Shown piece after piece: positions 43,750-53,575 of a DNA stretch of 64,000 nucleotides. The DNA is from Azospirillum fermentarium. GTDB lineage: Bacteria > Pseudomonadota > Alphaproteobacteria > Azospirillales > Azospirillaceae. A program made the position numbers and the translations under genes. The notes beneath the pieces were generated by a model. That model did no database searches. It saw nothing but the letters and a program-made list of their open reading frames with translations, and had not been told where the DNA came from. Numbering within the stretch: position 1 is the first letter of the stretch; every line of letters starts with the position of its first letter. The DNA is taken from assembly GCF_025961205.1 (NCBI RefSeq), contig NZ_JAOQNH010000001.1:2132001-2196000 (forward strand). Direction: 5' to 3'.

Positions 43750-45066
43750 ATGCCCATTCGCATTCTGATGCCCGCCCTCTCGCCCACGATGACCGAGGGC
43801 ACTTTGGCCAAGTGGCTGAAGAAAGAGGGCGACGAGGTGAAGTCCGGCGATGTGATCGCCGAGATCGAAACCGACAAGGCCACCATGGAAGTCGAAGCGG
43901 TCGATGAAGGCCGCATCGCCAAGATCCTGGTTGCCGGCGGAACCCAGGGGGTGGCGGTGAACACCCCCATCGCCATCCTGCTGGAAGAGGGCGAGGACGC
44001 CTCCGCCCTCGACGCGGCGGAAGCAGCGCCCAAGGCCGCCCCGGCCCCGGCGCCCACCGCGGCGGCGGCTCCCGCCACTGTTGCTCCGGCCCCGGCCCCG
44101 GCGGCGGCTGCCCACGGCGGCGGTAGCCGTGTGTTCGCCAGCCCGCTGGCCCGCCGTCTGGCGGCGCAGGCCGGCATCGAGCTGTCCGCCGTGAAGGGCT
44201 CCGGCCCCAACGGCCGCATCGTCAAGGCCGACGTGGAAGCCGCCAAGGCCTCCGGCGTCACCAAGGCCCCGGCGGCTGCACCCGCAGCCTCTCCGGCTCC
44301 GGCTCCGGCTGCAGCCCCGGCCCCCGTCCCGGCGGCCAAGCCGGCGGGCGTGGACGCCAAGGATCTCTCCGACAAGCTGGGCATGCGCTACAAGGCCATT
44401 CCCAACACCGGCATGCGCAAGACCATCGCGCGCCGCCTGTCGGAAGCCAAGCAGACGGTTCCGCACTTCTACCTGACCATCGACTGCCAGCTCGACGCGC
44501 TTTTGAAGGTGCGCTCGGAGCTGAACAGCCGGTCGGACGCCTACAAGCTGTCGGTCAACGACTTCGTGATCCGCGCCGTGGCCCTGGCCCTGAAGAAGGT
44601 GCCCGCCGCCAACGCCGCCTGGACCGACGAGGCGATCCTGCAGTACGACCACGCCGACGTGTCGGTGGCGGTGGCCACGCCCACGGGCCTGATCACCCCC
44701 ATCATCAAGGCGGCGGAGGGCAAGGGCCTGGCCCAGATCTCCAACGAGATGAAGGATCTCGCCAAGCGCGCCCGCGACGGCAAGCTGAAGCCCGAGGAAT
44801 TCCAGGGCGGCACCTTCTCCGTCTCCAACCTGGGCATGTTCGGCATCCGTGAGTTCGCGGCGATCATCAACCCGCCCCAGGGCTGCATCCTGGCGGTCGG
44901 TGCCGGCGAACAGCGCCCCATCGTGAAGGATGGTGCGCTGGCCGTCGCCACCATGATGAGCTGCACCCTGTCGGTGGACCACCGGGTGGTCGATGGTGCC
45001 GTGGGGGCGGAATTCCTGGCCGCCTTCAAGGGCCTGATCGAAGATCCCCTGAGCATGCTGCTCTGA
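43750..45066 (+). CDS. pdhC: Dihydrolipoamide acetyltransferase (PDH E2)
   Basis: 438 residues. Lipoyl domain 1-78, an Ala/Pro linker, then a peripheral subunit-binding domain (VFASPLARRLAAQAGIELSA ... GPNGRIVKADVE). A second Ala/Pro linker leads to the catalytic domain ending in the active-site motif DHRVVDGAVGAEFL. One lipoyl domain only; together with pdhB the complex carries two kinds of swinging arm. 12 bp after pdhB. Confidence 0.96.
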   Translation: MPIRILMPALSPTMTEGTLAKWLKKEGDEVKSGDVIAEIETDKATMEVEAVDEGRIAKILVAGGTQGVAVNTPIAILLEEGEDASALDAAEAAPKAAPAPAPTAAAAPATVAPAPAPAAAAHGGGSRVFASPLARRLAAQAGIELSAVKGSGPNGRIVKADVEAAKASGVTKAPAAAPAASPAPAPAAAPAPVPAAKPAGVDAKDLSDKLGMRYKAIPNTGMRKTIARRLSEAKQTVPHFYLTIDCQLDALLKVRSELNSRSDAYKLSVNDFVIRAVALALKKVPAANAAWTDEAILQYDHADVSVAVATPTGLITPIIKAAEGKGLAQISNEMKDLAKRARDGKLKPEEFQGGTFSVSNLGMFGIREFAAIINPPQGCILAVGAGEQRPIVKDGALAVATMMSCTLSVDHRVVDGAVGAEFLAAFKGLIEDPLSMLL

Positions 45067-45108
45067 CGGTTCGACGATACCTGACGACAACCCATCGGGG
45101 GATTTTCC

Positions 45109-46506
45109 ATGGCCGACATGAACTATGACGTCATCGTCATCGGCGGCGGTCCGGGCGGGTATGTGGCGGCGATCCGCGCCGCCCAGCTCGGGCTGCACAC
45201 GGCGGTGATCGAACGGGAAAACCTGGGCGGTATCTGCCTCAACTGGGGCTGCATCCCGACCAAGGCGCTGCTGCGCTCGGCGGAAGTGCTGCGGCTGATG
45301 AAGCACGGGAAGGATTACGGCCTGTCCGCGGGCGACATCTCCTTCGACCTGGCCAAGGTCGTGGAGCGGTCGCGCAAGGTGGCCGCCCAGCTCAACGGCG
45401 GCGTCAAGCATCTGCTGAAGAAGAACAAGGTGACCGTCATCGACGGTCACGCCACCCTGCTGGGCAAGGGGCAGGTGAAGGTGGACAAGGGCGGGGCGCC
45501 GGTCGGCACCTTCGGCGCCAAGAACATCATCATCGCCACCGGTGCCCGCGCCCGCACCCTGCCGGGTCTGGAAGACGACGGCAAGCTGGTGTGGACCTAC
45601 CGCAAGGCCATGACGCCGGACACCCAGCCCAAGTCGCTGCTGGTGATCGGCTCGGGCGCCATCGGCATCGAATTCGCCAACTTCTACAACGAGTTGGGGA
45701 CCAAGGTGACGGTGGTGGAGGTGATGGACCGCATCCTCCCCGCCGAGGATGCCGAAATCTCCGCCTTCGCCCGCAAGGCCTTCGAGAAGCAGGGCATGCG
45801 CATCATCACGGGCGCCAAGGCCGGCAACCTGCGCAAGACCGCCGATAACGTCACGGTCGCCATCGACACCAACGGCAAGGTCGAGGACGTCACCGTTGAC
45901 CGCGTGATCCTGGCCGTCGGCATCTCCCCCAACACCGAAAATCTTGGCCTGGAAAACACCAAGGTGAAGACGGACCGGGGGCACATCGTCACCAACCAGT
46001 GGTGCGAGACCGACGAGCCCGGCGTCTATGCCATCGGCGACGTGACCGGTGCCCCCTGGCTCGCCCACAAGGCCAGCCACGAAGGCGTCATCTGCGTGGA
46101 GAAGATCGCCGGGCAGCACCCGCACCCGCTCGATCCCCGCTCGATCCCCGGCTGCACCTATTCGCACCCGCAGGTGGCCTCGGTCGGCCTGACGGAGGCG
46201 AAGGCCAAGGAAGCCGGGTACGAGATCAAGGTGGGCCGCTTCCCCTTCATCGGCAACGGCAAGGCCATCGCGCTCGGCGAAGCGGAGGGGCTGGTCAAGA
46301 CCATCTTCGACGCCAAGACCGGCGAGTTGCTGGGCGCCCACATGATCGGGGCGGAGGTGACCGAGATGATCCAGGGCTACACCATCGCCCGGACGCTGGA
46401 AACCACCGAGGCCGAGCTGATGCACACCGTCTTCCCGCATCCGACCCTGTCGGAAATGATGCATGAAGCGGTCCTTGATGCCTATGGCCGGGCGATCCAC
46501 TTCTGA
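45109..46506 (+). CDS. lpdA: Dihydrolipoyl dehydrogenase (PDH E3)
   Basis: 465-residue flavoprotein that reoxidises the lipoyl arms. FAD motif IGGGPGGYVAAIRAAQLG, redox disulfide GGICLNWGCIPTKALL (about 38-53), NAD motif VIGSGAIGIEFANFY, late FAD motif GVYAIGDVTG, and the His-Glu pair in HTVFPHPTLSEMMHE. Fourth gene of the operon, 42 bp after pdhC. Confidence 0.96.
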   Translation: MADMNYDVIVIGGGPGGYVAAIRAAQLGLHTAVIERENLGGICLNWGCIPTKALLRSAEVLRLMKHGKDYGLSAGDISFDLAKVVERSRKVAAQLNGGVKHLLKKNKVTVIDGHATLLGKGQVKVDKGGAPVGTFGAKNIIIATGARARTLPGLEDDGKLVWTYRKAMTPDTQPKSLLVIGSGAIGIEFANFYNELGTKVTVVEVMDRILPAEDAEISAFARKAFEKQGMRIITGAKAGNLRKTADNVTVAIDTNGKVEDVTVDRVILAVGISPNTENLGLENTKVKTDRGHIVTNQWCETDEPGVYAIGDVTGAPWLAHKASHEGVICVEKIAGQHPHPLDPRSIPGCTYSHPQVASVGLTEAKAKEAGYEIKVGRFPFIGNGKAIALGEAEGLVKTIFDAKTGELLGAHMIGAEVTEMIQGYTIARTLETTEAELMHTVFPHPTLSEMMHEAVLDAYGRAIHF

Positions 46507-46542
46507 GTACACTAGCTCGGTGGTTGGTTTTTCAGGTCGCCG

Positions 46543-47031
46543 ATGAGCAGCAGCAAGGCCACGGCCTTCGATCAGGATTTCTACGCCTGGACCCAGGAGC
46601 AGGCGGCGGCCCTTCGCCGGGCCGCCGCCGACCGGGTGAATCTGCCCATCGACTGGGAAAACCTGGCCGAGGAAGTTGACAGCATGGGACGGGGTGAGCG
46701 GCACGAAATCGAGCATCGCTTGACGGTGCTTCTCACCCATCTCCTGAAATGGTTCTGTTGTCCCGACCTGCGGGACCGATGCGAGCGCCCGTGGCGCCTG
46801 ATCATCCGCGAGCAGCGGCGGATGATCGTCAAGAGGCTGGCCGACAGCCCGAGTCTGCGTCCCTTTGCCGCCGCGGCCTTTGCCGAGGCCTACCGCAACG
46901 CCCGCGGCGATGCCGCCGACGAAGCGGAGGCCGACATCCGTTCATTTCCGCCCGATCCGCCGTTCTCGCTTGACGAGGCGCTCGATCCGGCTTATCCGCC
47001 CGACCTGTTTCCGCCGGAATGGCGCGGGTGA
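46543..47031 (+). CDS. DUF29-family protein
   Basis: 162 residues. The pattern [38 protein letters not shown] and [20 protein letters not shown] is the DUF29 signature. The family is small, cytoplasmic and uncharacterised, with many copies in cyanobacteria and Azospirillum. Between lpdA and lipA on the same strand; no functional link known. Confidence 0.88.
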   Translation: MSSSKATAFDQDFYAWTQEQAAALRRAAADRVNLPIDWENLAEEVDSMGRGERHEIEHRLTVLLTHLLKWFCCPDLRDRCERPWRLIIREQRRMIVKRLADSPSLRPFAAAAFAEAYRNARGDAADEAEADIRSFPPDPPFSLDEALDPAYPPDLFPPEWRG

Positions 47032-47095
47032 CCGCCGCTCCGGCTTAACACGCGCGCCGGCCCATGGAGCCGGTGCGCTGGGAGTTCATGACGCC

Positions 47096-48070
47096 ATGAC
47101 CGTTCCGCCGTCCGATACCCTGGTGCCGCCGACCTCCAAGGAACGCCACCCGGAAAAGGCTCATAAGCCCGACAACCCCGTCGCGCGCAAACCGGCCTGG
47201 ATTCGCGTGAAGGCCCCCACCAGCCCGGAATACGCCGAAACCCGCAACCTGATGCGGGGGCTGAAGCTGAACACGGTGTGCGAGGAAGCGGCGTGCCCCA
47301 ACATCGGTGAATGCTGGAAGAACAAGCACGCCACCTTCATGATTCTCGGGTCCATCTGCACCCGCGGCTGTGCCTTCTGCAATGTGGAAACCGGGCGCCC
47401 GGACAAGCTGGACCCGCACGAACCCGACAATGTGGCCCAGGCGGTGGGGGAACTGAAGCTGTCCCACGTGGTGATCACCTCGGTGGACCGTGACGATCTG
47501 GACGACGGCGGGGCCGATCATTTCGCCCGCACCATCACCGCCATCCGCCAATCCTCCCCGGACACCACCATCGAGATCCTGACCCCCGACTTCCAGAAGA
47601 AGCCCGGCGCCGTCGAGACCGTGGTGGCCGCCCGGCCCGACGTGTTCAACCACAATCTGGAAACCGCCCCGCGGCTCTATCCCACCATCCGGCCGGGGGC
47701 GCGTTACTTTACGTCGCTCCACCTGTTGGCCACGGTGAAGGAGATCGACCCGACGATCTTCACAAAGTCCGGCATCATGGTCGGCCTGGGCGAAACCAAG
47801 GAGGAGGTGGCGCAGGTCATGGACGATCTGCGGGCGGCCGACGTGGATTTCATCACCATCGGCCAGTACCTGCAGCCCACGCCCAAGCACGCCGCCGTCG
47901 ATCGGTTCGTGACACCGGAGGAGTTCGAGAGCTATACCCGTCTGGCCAAGGCCAAGGGGTTCCTGATGGTGTCGGCATCGCCGCTGACACGCTCGTCCCA
48001 CCACGCCGGCCGTGATTTCGCGCAACTGAGGGCCAACCGCGCCGCCAAGCTGGCGGCACAGGGCCGCTAA
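47096..48070 (+). CDS. lipA: Lipoyl synthase
   Basis: Radical-SAM enzyme inserting sulfur into octanoyl domains, here presumably those of PdhB and PdhC. 324 residues. The auxiliary cluster motif is [12 protein letters not shown] (about 61-72) and the radical-SAM motif [10 protein letters not shown] (about 87-96). The C-terminal RSSYHA-type motif reads [10 protein letters not shown]. It sacrifices an Fe-S cluster in each turnover, which links it to the suf operon. Confidence 0.96.
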   Translation: MTVPPSDTLVPPTSKERHPEKAHKPDNPVARKPAWIRVKAPTSPEYAETRNLMRGLKLNTVCEEAACPNIGECWKNKHATFMILGSICTRGCAFCNVETGRPDKLDPHEPDNVAQAVGELKLSHVVITSVDRDDLDDGGADHFARTITAIRQSSPDTTIEILTPDFQKKPGAVETVVAARPDVFNHNLETAPRLYPTIRPGARYFTSLHLLATVKEIDPTIFTKSGIMVGLGETKEEVAQVMDDLRAADVDFITIGQYLQPTPKHAAVDRFVTPEEFESYTRLAKAKGFLMVSASPLTRSSHHAGRDFAQLRANRAAKLAAQGR

Positions 48071-48093
48071 CCGGGGACAAGGACGGGGCAGGG

Positions 48094-48549
48094 ATGCCGA
48101 CGCACGCCGAGAAGAAGGTTTTGCCGTACACGCCGGAGCAGATGTATCGGCTGGTGGCAGACGTTGAGCGTTACCCGGAATTCCTGCCCTGGTGCCTGGC
48201 CGCCCGCATCCGCCGGCGGGAAGGCACGGTGTTCTTCGCCGACCTCATCATCGGTTTCAAGATGATCCGGGAGCGCTTCACCTCCCGCGTTGCCCCCGAC
48301 GAGGCGCAGTGCCGCATCGATGTGCAGTACACCGACGGCCCGTTCCAGTACCTGAACAATCACTGGATCTTCCTGCCCCACGCGGGCGGCGGGTGCGAGG
48401 TCGATTTCTTCGTGGATTTCGAGTTCCGCTCGAAGATGTTGCAAAAGGTCATGGGGATGCTGTTCAACGAGGCGGTGAAGCGCATGGTTCATGCCTTCGA
48501 ACAGCGCGCCGAGCAGCTTTACGGCGGCGGGGCGGCATCCCCCGCCTGA
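48094..48549 (+). CDS. RatA/Coq10-like START-domain protein
   Basis: 151 residues in the SRPBCC fold: VLPYTPEQMYRLVADVERYP, EFLPWCLAARI, FKMIRERFTSRV, GPFQYLNNHWIFLP and VDFFVDFEFRSKMLQKVMGM. Homologues are eukaryotic Coq10 (ubiquinone-binding) and E. coli RatA, called a toxin from overexpression studies. A respiratory quinone role is the likelier one. 23 bp after lipA, a common pairing. Confidence 0.9.
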   Translation: MPTHAEKKVLPYTPEQMYRLVADVERYPEFLPWCLAARIRRREGTVFFADLIIGFKMIRERFTSRVAPDEAQCRIDVQYTDGPFQYLNNHWIFLPHAGGGCEVDFFVDFEFRSKMLQKVMGMLFNEAVKRMVHAFEQRAEQLYGGGAASPA

Positions 48550-48561
48550 ACCCCGTCGTCT

Positions 48562-49065
48562 TCAGCGGAGACCCGTGGCCGGGCGGGCCTTGCGCAGCCG
48601 CTCCAGGGCGGATTCCAGGGCGGCCAGCCGCACGGCGTTGCGGTCACCGGCAAAGGTGTATTCCTTGTGCTTGGCCGGGCCGCGGCGCACGGCGGTGGCG
48701 ATGTAGACGCGCCCCACCGGTTTGGTTTCCGTGCCGCCGCTGGGGCCGGCGATGCCGGTGATCGCCACCGTCACGTCGGCCTTGGACTTCGCCAGCGTTC
48801 CCACGGCCATGGCGACAGCCACCTCCGGGCTGACGGCGCCGTGGGCCATGATCAGGCTGGGCGGCACCCCCAGCATTTCCGATTTCGCCACGTTGGAATA
48901 GGTGACGAACCCGCGGTCCAGCACCTTGGACGAGCCGGGAATGTCGCTGAGCGCCCCGGCGACCAGTCCGCCGGTGCAGGATTCCGCGGTCGCCACCATG
49001 TAGCCGGCAAACTCGTACTCGGCCAGCAGCGCCGCGGCCAGTTGGCGGATGTAATCGGGGTACAC
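48562..49065 (-). CDS. CinA C-terminal domain amidohydrolase (PncC-like)
   Basis: 167 residues, stand-alone CinA-C domain. ATAESCTGGLVAGALSDIPG has the catalytic Ser; GFVTYSNVAKSEMLGV and VAITGIAGPSGGTETKPVGR complete the family pattern. Predicted to deamidate nicotinamide mononucleotide for NAD recycling. The N-terminal MoaB-like CinA half is absent, as in E. coli PncC. 30 bp downstream of ispDF on the same strand. Confidence 0.9.
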   Translation of the reverse strand: MYPDYIRQLAAALLAEYEFAGYMVATAESCTGGLVAGALSDIPGSSKVLDRGFVTYSNVAKSEMLGVPPSLIMAHGAVSPEVAVAMAVGTLAKSKADVTVAITGIAGPSGGTETKPVGRVYIATAVRRGPAKHKEYTFAGDRNAVRLAALESALERLRKARPATGLR

Positions 49066-49095
49066 GCGCTGAACCCTCCCTTGATATTCGGCTTT

Positions 49096-50295
49096 TTATT
49101 TTTGTTCAGGCAATCGAACCGTTGCCACAGCTTGCGCGGCGATGCCCTCGCCGCGCCCGGTGAAGCCCAGCCGTTCGGTGGTGGTGGCCTTTACGCTGAC
49201 CCGCGACGGGTCCAGCGCCAGCAACTCCGCCACCCGTGCCACCATGGCGGCGCGGTGAGGGCCGACCTTGGGCCGTTCGCAGACGACCGTCACGTCCACA
49301 TGCGCGATGCGCCCGCCGCGGGCGGCCACCAGACCGGCGGCGTGGCGCAGGAACCGGGCGCTGTCCGCCCCCTTCCATTGGGGGTCGGAGGGGGGGAAGT
49401 GGCTGCCGATGTCACCGTCGCCGATGGCGCCCAGCAGCGCGTCGGTCAGGGCGTGCAGCGCCACGTCGGCGTCGGAATGGCCATCCAGCGTGTGGGTGTG
49501 CGGCACCTTGACGCCGCACAGGAACACCTCGTCGCCGGGGGCGAAGCGGTGGACGTCGAATCCGGTGCCCACCCGCACGTCGGTCAGGCTCTGGTTCAGC
49601 AGGCGTTCGGCGCGGGTCAGGTCGTCGGGGGTGGTCACCTTGATGTTCTCCTCCCGTCCGGGAACGATGGACACGGCCAGCCCGGCCCGTTCGGCCACCG
49701 CGGCGTCATCGGTCAGCTCCAGCCCCGCTGCGGCCCGGTGGGCGGCCAGGATATCGGGGAAACGGAATCCCTGGGGGGTTTGTGCCCGCCACAGCCCGGC
49801 ACGGTCCACGGTGCCGGCGACGGTGCCGCCGTCCGCCCGTTTCAGCGTGTCGATCACCGGCACGGCGGCGACGGCGCCGGGGGTGTGGTCAAGGGCGGCG
49901 ATGACGGCGGCGATGGTCTCGGCGGCGATGATCGGGCGGGCGCCGTCGTGGATCAGCACCCGGTCCGGTGGGCAGGGCAGGGCGGCCAGCCGCTCCAGCC
50001 CATGGCGCACCGAGTCCTGCCGGCTGGCCCCGCCGGGGACCGGTTCGGGCAGGTCCAGCCCCGCCGTGGCCGCGTCGTACAGATCCCGGTGGCCGGGGTT
50101 GATGACCGCCAGCACCGTGCCGACGCCGGGATGGGCGGTGAAGGCGCCGATGGTGCGCCGCAGCACCGCGCAGCCGCCCAGAGTGTGGTATTGTTTGGGG
50201 CGTCCGGGTCCGAACCGTTGGCCGCTGCCGGCGGCGACGATCAGGACGGCACACGTTGGGACGGCACGGGATGGTTGGGCGGAGCACGCGGTCAT
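49096..50295 (-). CDS. ispDF: Bifunctional MEP-pathway enzyme IspD/IspF
   Basis: 399 residues. Residues 1-235 are IspD, making CDP-methylerythritol ([49 protein letters not shown]). Residues about 240-399 are IspF, the cyclodiphosphate synthase ([63 protein letters not shown]). The fusion bypasses IspE in gene order and is widespread in alphaproteobacteria. Confidence 0.96.
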   Translation of the reverse strand: MTACSAQPSRAVPTCAVLIVAAGSGQRFGPGRPKQYHTLGGCAVLRRTIGAFTAHPGVGTVLAVINPGHRDLYDAATAGLDLPEPVPGGASRQDSVRHGLERLAALPCPPDRVLIHDGARPIIAAETIAAVIAALDHTPGAVAAVPVIDTLKRADGGTVAGTVDRAGLWRAQTPQGFRFPDILAAHRAAAGLELTDDAAVAERAGLAVSIVPGREENIKVTTPDDLTRAERLLNQSLTDVRVGTGFDVHRFAPGDEVFLCGVKVPHTHTLDGHSDADVALHALTDALLGAIGDGDIGSHFPPSDPQWKGADSARFLRHAAGLVAARGGRIAHVDVTVVCERPKVGPHRAAMVARVAELLALDPSRVSVKATTTERLGFTGRGEGIAAQAVATVRLPEQK

Positions 50296-50429
50296 GGTGA
50301 AAAAGGCGGGCCTTCGATAATTGCCGTCTTGACGGGACCGGCAGGGAGCCTAGCCTGTCCCCCGCCGTTCGCCAAGCCTGCCGGCGTTTTCCCGGCCCGG
50401 CCCTTACCGGAGACGATCAGGTCCGCCTC

Positions 50430-51245
50430 ATGTCGAATTCCCTTGTCTTCAGCCTGACGGCCCTGCTGACCCTGGTTCCCGCCGCCCTGTTTCCGTTCCG
50501 CTCCATCGCGGGGACGCACGGGCAGGGGCGCACCCCCGCCTTCTGGGGTGCCCTGCTGCTGGCCGCCACCGGACCGGTGGTTTGGTCGGCGGTGCAGGTG
50601 GGCGCCCGCTGGCAGACGGGCCTGACGGCGGCGCTGTGGGTCACGGTGGCGGCGTGCATGGTGCTGTTCGTGATGCTGTCGGTTCTGACCCGCTCCGTCT
50701 GGCGGCTGACGCCGCTGTTGCTGCCCTATCTCCTGGTGGTGGCATCCCTTGCCACCGCCACGGCGGGCGGGCGGGAACCGGCGCTGCACGGCGGTGCGCC
50801 CAGCCTGTGGATCGACATCCACATCGGCGTGTCGGTGGTAACCTATGCCCTGCTGACGCTGGCGTCCATGGCGTCGCTGGCGGCGTTTCTTCAGGACCGG
50901 GCGCTGAAGGCCAAGCGGCCCACGGCGCTCACCCGCTTCCTCCCGCCCATGCGCGACAGCGACCGGATGCAGGTGCGCCTGCTGGGCGCGTCGGAGGCGG
51001 TGTTGGGCCTGGGGCTGGCGACGGGCATGGCCGTGCTGCATTATGAGCAGGGGATTTTGCTGCGCCCCGACCATAAAACCCTGTTCTCCTTTGCCACATT
51101 CGCGGTCATCGGCGGCCTTTTGTTTGTGCACGCGCGCACGGGCATCCGGGGACGCACCGCCACGCGGATGATTTTGATTGCCTACCTTTTGCTCACGCTT
51201 GCCTATCCCGGCGTCAAATTCGTCACCAGCGTGCTTATGTCCTGA
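50430..51245 (+). CDS. CcsA/YpjD-like cytochrome c assembly family membrane protein
   Basis: 271 residues with about eight membrane helices. WIDIHIGVSVVTYALLTLAS and a late VLHYEQG are near conserved haem-handling histidines; HIG and the last H are plausible ligands. The WWD loop of true CcmC/CcsA is not seen, so it fits the YpjD branch often near ffh. Role unclear. Separate unit between ispDF (divergent) and dusB. Confidence 0.8.
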   Translation: MSNSLVFSLTALLTLVPAALFPFRSIAGTHGQGRTPAFWGALLLAATGPVVWSAVQVGARWQTGLTAALWVTVAACMVLFVMLSVLTRSVWRLTPLLLPYLLVVASLATATAGGREPALHGGAPSLWIDIHIGVSVVTYALLTLASMASLAAFLQDRALKAKRPTALTRFLPPMRDSDRMQVRLLGASEAVLGLGLATGMAVLHYEQGILLRPDHKTLFSFATFAVIGGLLFVHARTGIRGRTATRMILIAYLLLTLAYPGVKFVTSVLMS

Positions 51246-51389
51246 CAGGGATTGTGGGTAAAGCCGATTGTTCTGGGCATTTTGTGGGCAATGGCCGCAC
51301 GCTGCCGCTTGCGTAAGCGCAAAACCCTGTGCTAGCTTTGCACAAATAGACGGCAGCATTTGTTCTGCCCATCTTTTTTGCAGCGCTGA

Positions 51390-52376
51390 ATGACCCTATC
51401 CATCGGCCCTATCACGCTTTCCGATCCGGTCATCCTGGCCCCCATGTCGGGGGTGACCGATCTTCCTTTCCGCCGTCTGGTCAAGCGCATGGGCGCCGGT
51501 CTGGTGGTATCGGAGATGATCGCCAGCCAGGCGATGATCCGCCAGAACCGCGAGACGTTGCGGCTGGTCTCCACGGTGCCGGAAGAATTCCCCATGGCGG
51601 TGCAGCTTGCCGGCTGCGAGCCCGAGGTGATGGCCGACGCCGCCCGGCTGAACCAGGACCGCGGGGCCGCCATCATCGACCTGAATTTCGGCTGCCCGGT
51701 GAAGAAGGTGGTCAACGGCTTCGCAGGGTCCGCCCTGATGCGCGACGAGCGGTTGGCCGGGCGCATTCTGGAGACGGTGGCCAAGGCGGTGTCGATCCCG
51801 GTGACGCTGAAGATGCGGCTGGGCTGGGACGACGGCAACCGCAACGCCCCGGCGCTTGCGCGCATTGCCCAACAATGCGGCATACGGATGATCACCGTGC
51901 ACGGCCGTACCCGGATGCAGATGTACACCGGCTCCGCCGACTGGGCCGCCGTCCGCCCGGTGGTGGAGGCGGTGGACCTGCCGGTGGTGGTCAACGGCGA
52001 CATCGCCGACACGGCGGACGCCCGCCGGGCCATGGAGCAGTCGGGGGCCGCCGGGGTGATGATCGGCCGCGGCGCCTGCGGCCGTCCATGGCGGCTGGCC
52101 CAGGTCATCCACGGCCTGCGCACCGGGCGGGAGGCGCCCGAGCCCCCGCTGGACGAACAGCTTGCCGTGCTGCTGGAACACTACGAGGCGATGCTGGCCC
52201 ATTACGGCATCGAGCACGGGCTGAAGGTCGCCCGCAAGCACATCTCCTGGTACACGAACGGCCTGCCGGCCTCGGCGGATTTCCGCAACGAGGTCAACAG
52301 GATCGCCGATCCCGCCACCGTGCGGGACCGCATCCGCGCCTTTTATGGCCCCCTGATCGAAAGGATGGCTGCCTGA
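51390..52376 (+). CDS. dusB: tRNA-dihydrouridine synthase B (NifR3)
   Basis: FMN enzyme reducing uridines in tRNA, 328 residues. [20 protein letters not shown], the catalytic Cys in [37 protein letters not shown] and [12 protein letters not shown]. It is the classic nifR3 in front of ntrB in alphaproteobacteria; its stop and the ntrB start share bases (TGATG). Confidence 0.95.
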   Translation: MTLSIGPITLSDPVILAPMSGVTDLPFRRLVKRMGAGLVVSEMIASQAMIRQNRETLRLVSTVPEEFPMAVQLAGCEPEVMADAARLNQDRGAAIIDLNFGCPVKKVVNGFAGSALMRDERLAGRILETVAKAVSIPVTLKMRLGWDDGNRNAPALARIAQQCGIRMITVHGRTRMQMYTGSADWAAVRPVVEAVDLPVVVNGDIADTADARRAMEQSGAAGVMIGRGACGRPWRLAQVIHGLRTGREAPEPPLDEQLAVLLEHYEAMLAHYGIEHGLKVARKHISWYTNGLPASADFRNEVNRIADPATVRDRIRAFYGPLIERMAA

Positions 52377-53575
52377 TGCCGCGCACCGCCACGCCGCGTT
52401 CCGCCATGCCGATGGGGCGCCGCACCCCGCACCCGCCGTTCCGTGGAGGTGACGTGGACCCGTCCGCCGTTCTCAATTCCCTGCCCGATCCGGTGCTGGT
52501 GGTCGATGGCGCGGGCGAGGTCCGCTATGTGAACCTTGAGGCGCAGGAGTTCTTCGACCTGTCGGCCACCATGCTGCAGGGGATGCCGCTGGCCTCCCTC
52601 CTGCCGCCCGACAGCCCCGTTCTGGGCATGGTGGGGCAGGTGCTCCAGGGCAGCCGCAGCGTGTCGCAGGAGGGGGTGATGATCGACACCCCCCGCATCG
52701 GCCAGCATCTGGTGACGGTGCAGGCGGGGGCCATGGGCGACGGCTCCGACATGGTGCTGGTGACCATTTACGAGCGCACGCTGGCCCGCAAGATCGACAA
52801 TTCCTTCACCCACCGCAGCGCCGCCCGGTCGGTGACCGCCATGGCCGCCATGCTGGCGCACGAGGTGAAGAATCCCCTGTCCGGCATCCGTGGTGCCGCC
52901 CAGTTGCTGGAGGAGGGCGTGGGGGAGGAGGACCGCGTTCTCACCCGCCTGATCTGCGACGAGGCCGACCGGATCGTGGCCCTGGTCAACCGGATGGAGG
53001 TGTTTTCCGACAAGCGCCCGCTGGAGCGCAGCGCGGTCAACATCCACACCGTGCTGGAGCATGTGCGCAAGGTGGCCCAGACCGGCTTCGCCCGGCACAT
53101 CCGCTTCATCGAGCGCTACGACCCGTCGCTGCCCCCGGTTTACGGCAACCGCGACCAGTTGGTGCAGGTTTTCCTGAATCTGGTCAAAAATGCGGCAGAA
53201 GCTGCCCCCGAACAAGGCGGTGAGGTGGTTCTGTCCACCGCCTATCAGCACGGGGTGCGCATGGCGATGCCCGGTGGGGACACCCGCATCCACCTGCCGC
53301 TCCTGGTGTCGGTGCAGGACAACGGGGATGGAATCGCCGACGACCTGAAGGAAAGCCTGTTCGACGCCTTTGTGACGACAAAGGTCAATGGAACTGGCCT
53401 GGGGCTTGCATTGGTAGCGAAAATCATCGGCGACCACGGCGGCGTCATCGAATTCGACAGCCAGCCGCGCCGGACCGTCTTTAAGGTGTCGCTGCCCATG
53501 TATGACGAAAGCTTTGAGGCGAACCGGGTGCCGTTCTACGGGGCGGGTCCGCGCGGCGGGCGGGGAAGCCGCTGA
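52376..53575 (+). CDS. ntrB: Nitrogen regulation histidine kinase NtrB
   Basis: Cytosolic kinase/phosphatase that phosphorylates NtrC under nitrogen limitation, controlled by PII in relatives. 399 residues. A PAS domain (about 25-130, [20 protein letters not shown]), the phospho-His box [21 protein letters not shown] box [13 protein letters not shown]1 [10 protein letters not shown] and G2 [14 protein letters not shown]. Translationally coupled to dusB and ntrC. Confidence 0.94.
   Translation: MPRTATPRSAMPMGRRTPHPPFRGGDVDPSAVLNSLPDPVLVVDGAGEVRYVNLEAQEFFDLSATMLQGMPLASLLPPDSPVLGMVGQVLQGSRSVSQEGVMIDTPRIGQHLVTVQAGAMGDGSDMVLVTIYERTLARKIDNSFTHRSAARSVTAMAAMLAHEVKNPLSGIRGAAQLLEEGVGEEDRVLTRLICDEADRIVALVNRMEVFSDKRPLERSAVNIHTVLEHVRKVAQTGFARHIRFIERYDPSLPPVYGNRDQLVQVFLNLVKNAAEAAPEQGGEVVLSTAYQHGVRMAMPGGDTRIHLPLLVSVQDNGDGIADDLKESLFDAFVTTKVNGTGLGLALVAKIIGDHGGVIEFDSQPRRTVFKVSLPMYDESFEANRVPFYGAGPRGGRGSR

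Noticed and set aside
42256-46740. A 1494-codon minus-strand frame opposite the pdh operon
   Set aside because: Antisense shadow of four strongly supported genes; His/Gly/Arg-rich, no domain.
51246-51389. Sigma-54 promoter upstream of dusB (TGTGCT-N4-TTGCA)
   Set aside because: The -24 GG is TG; too weak to report despite the nitrogen-regulation genes downstream.
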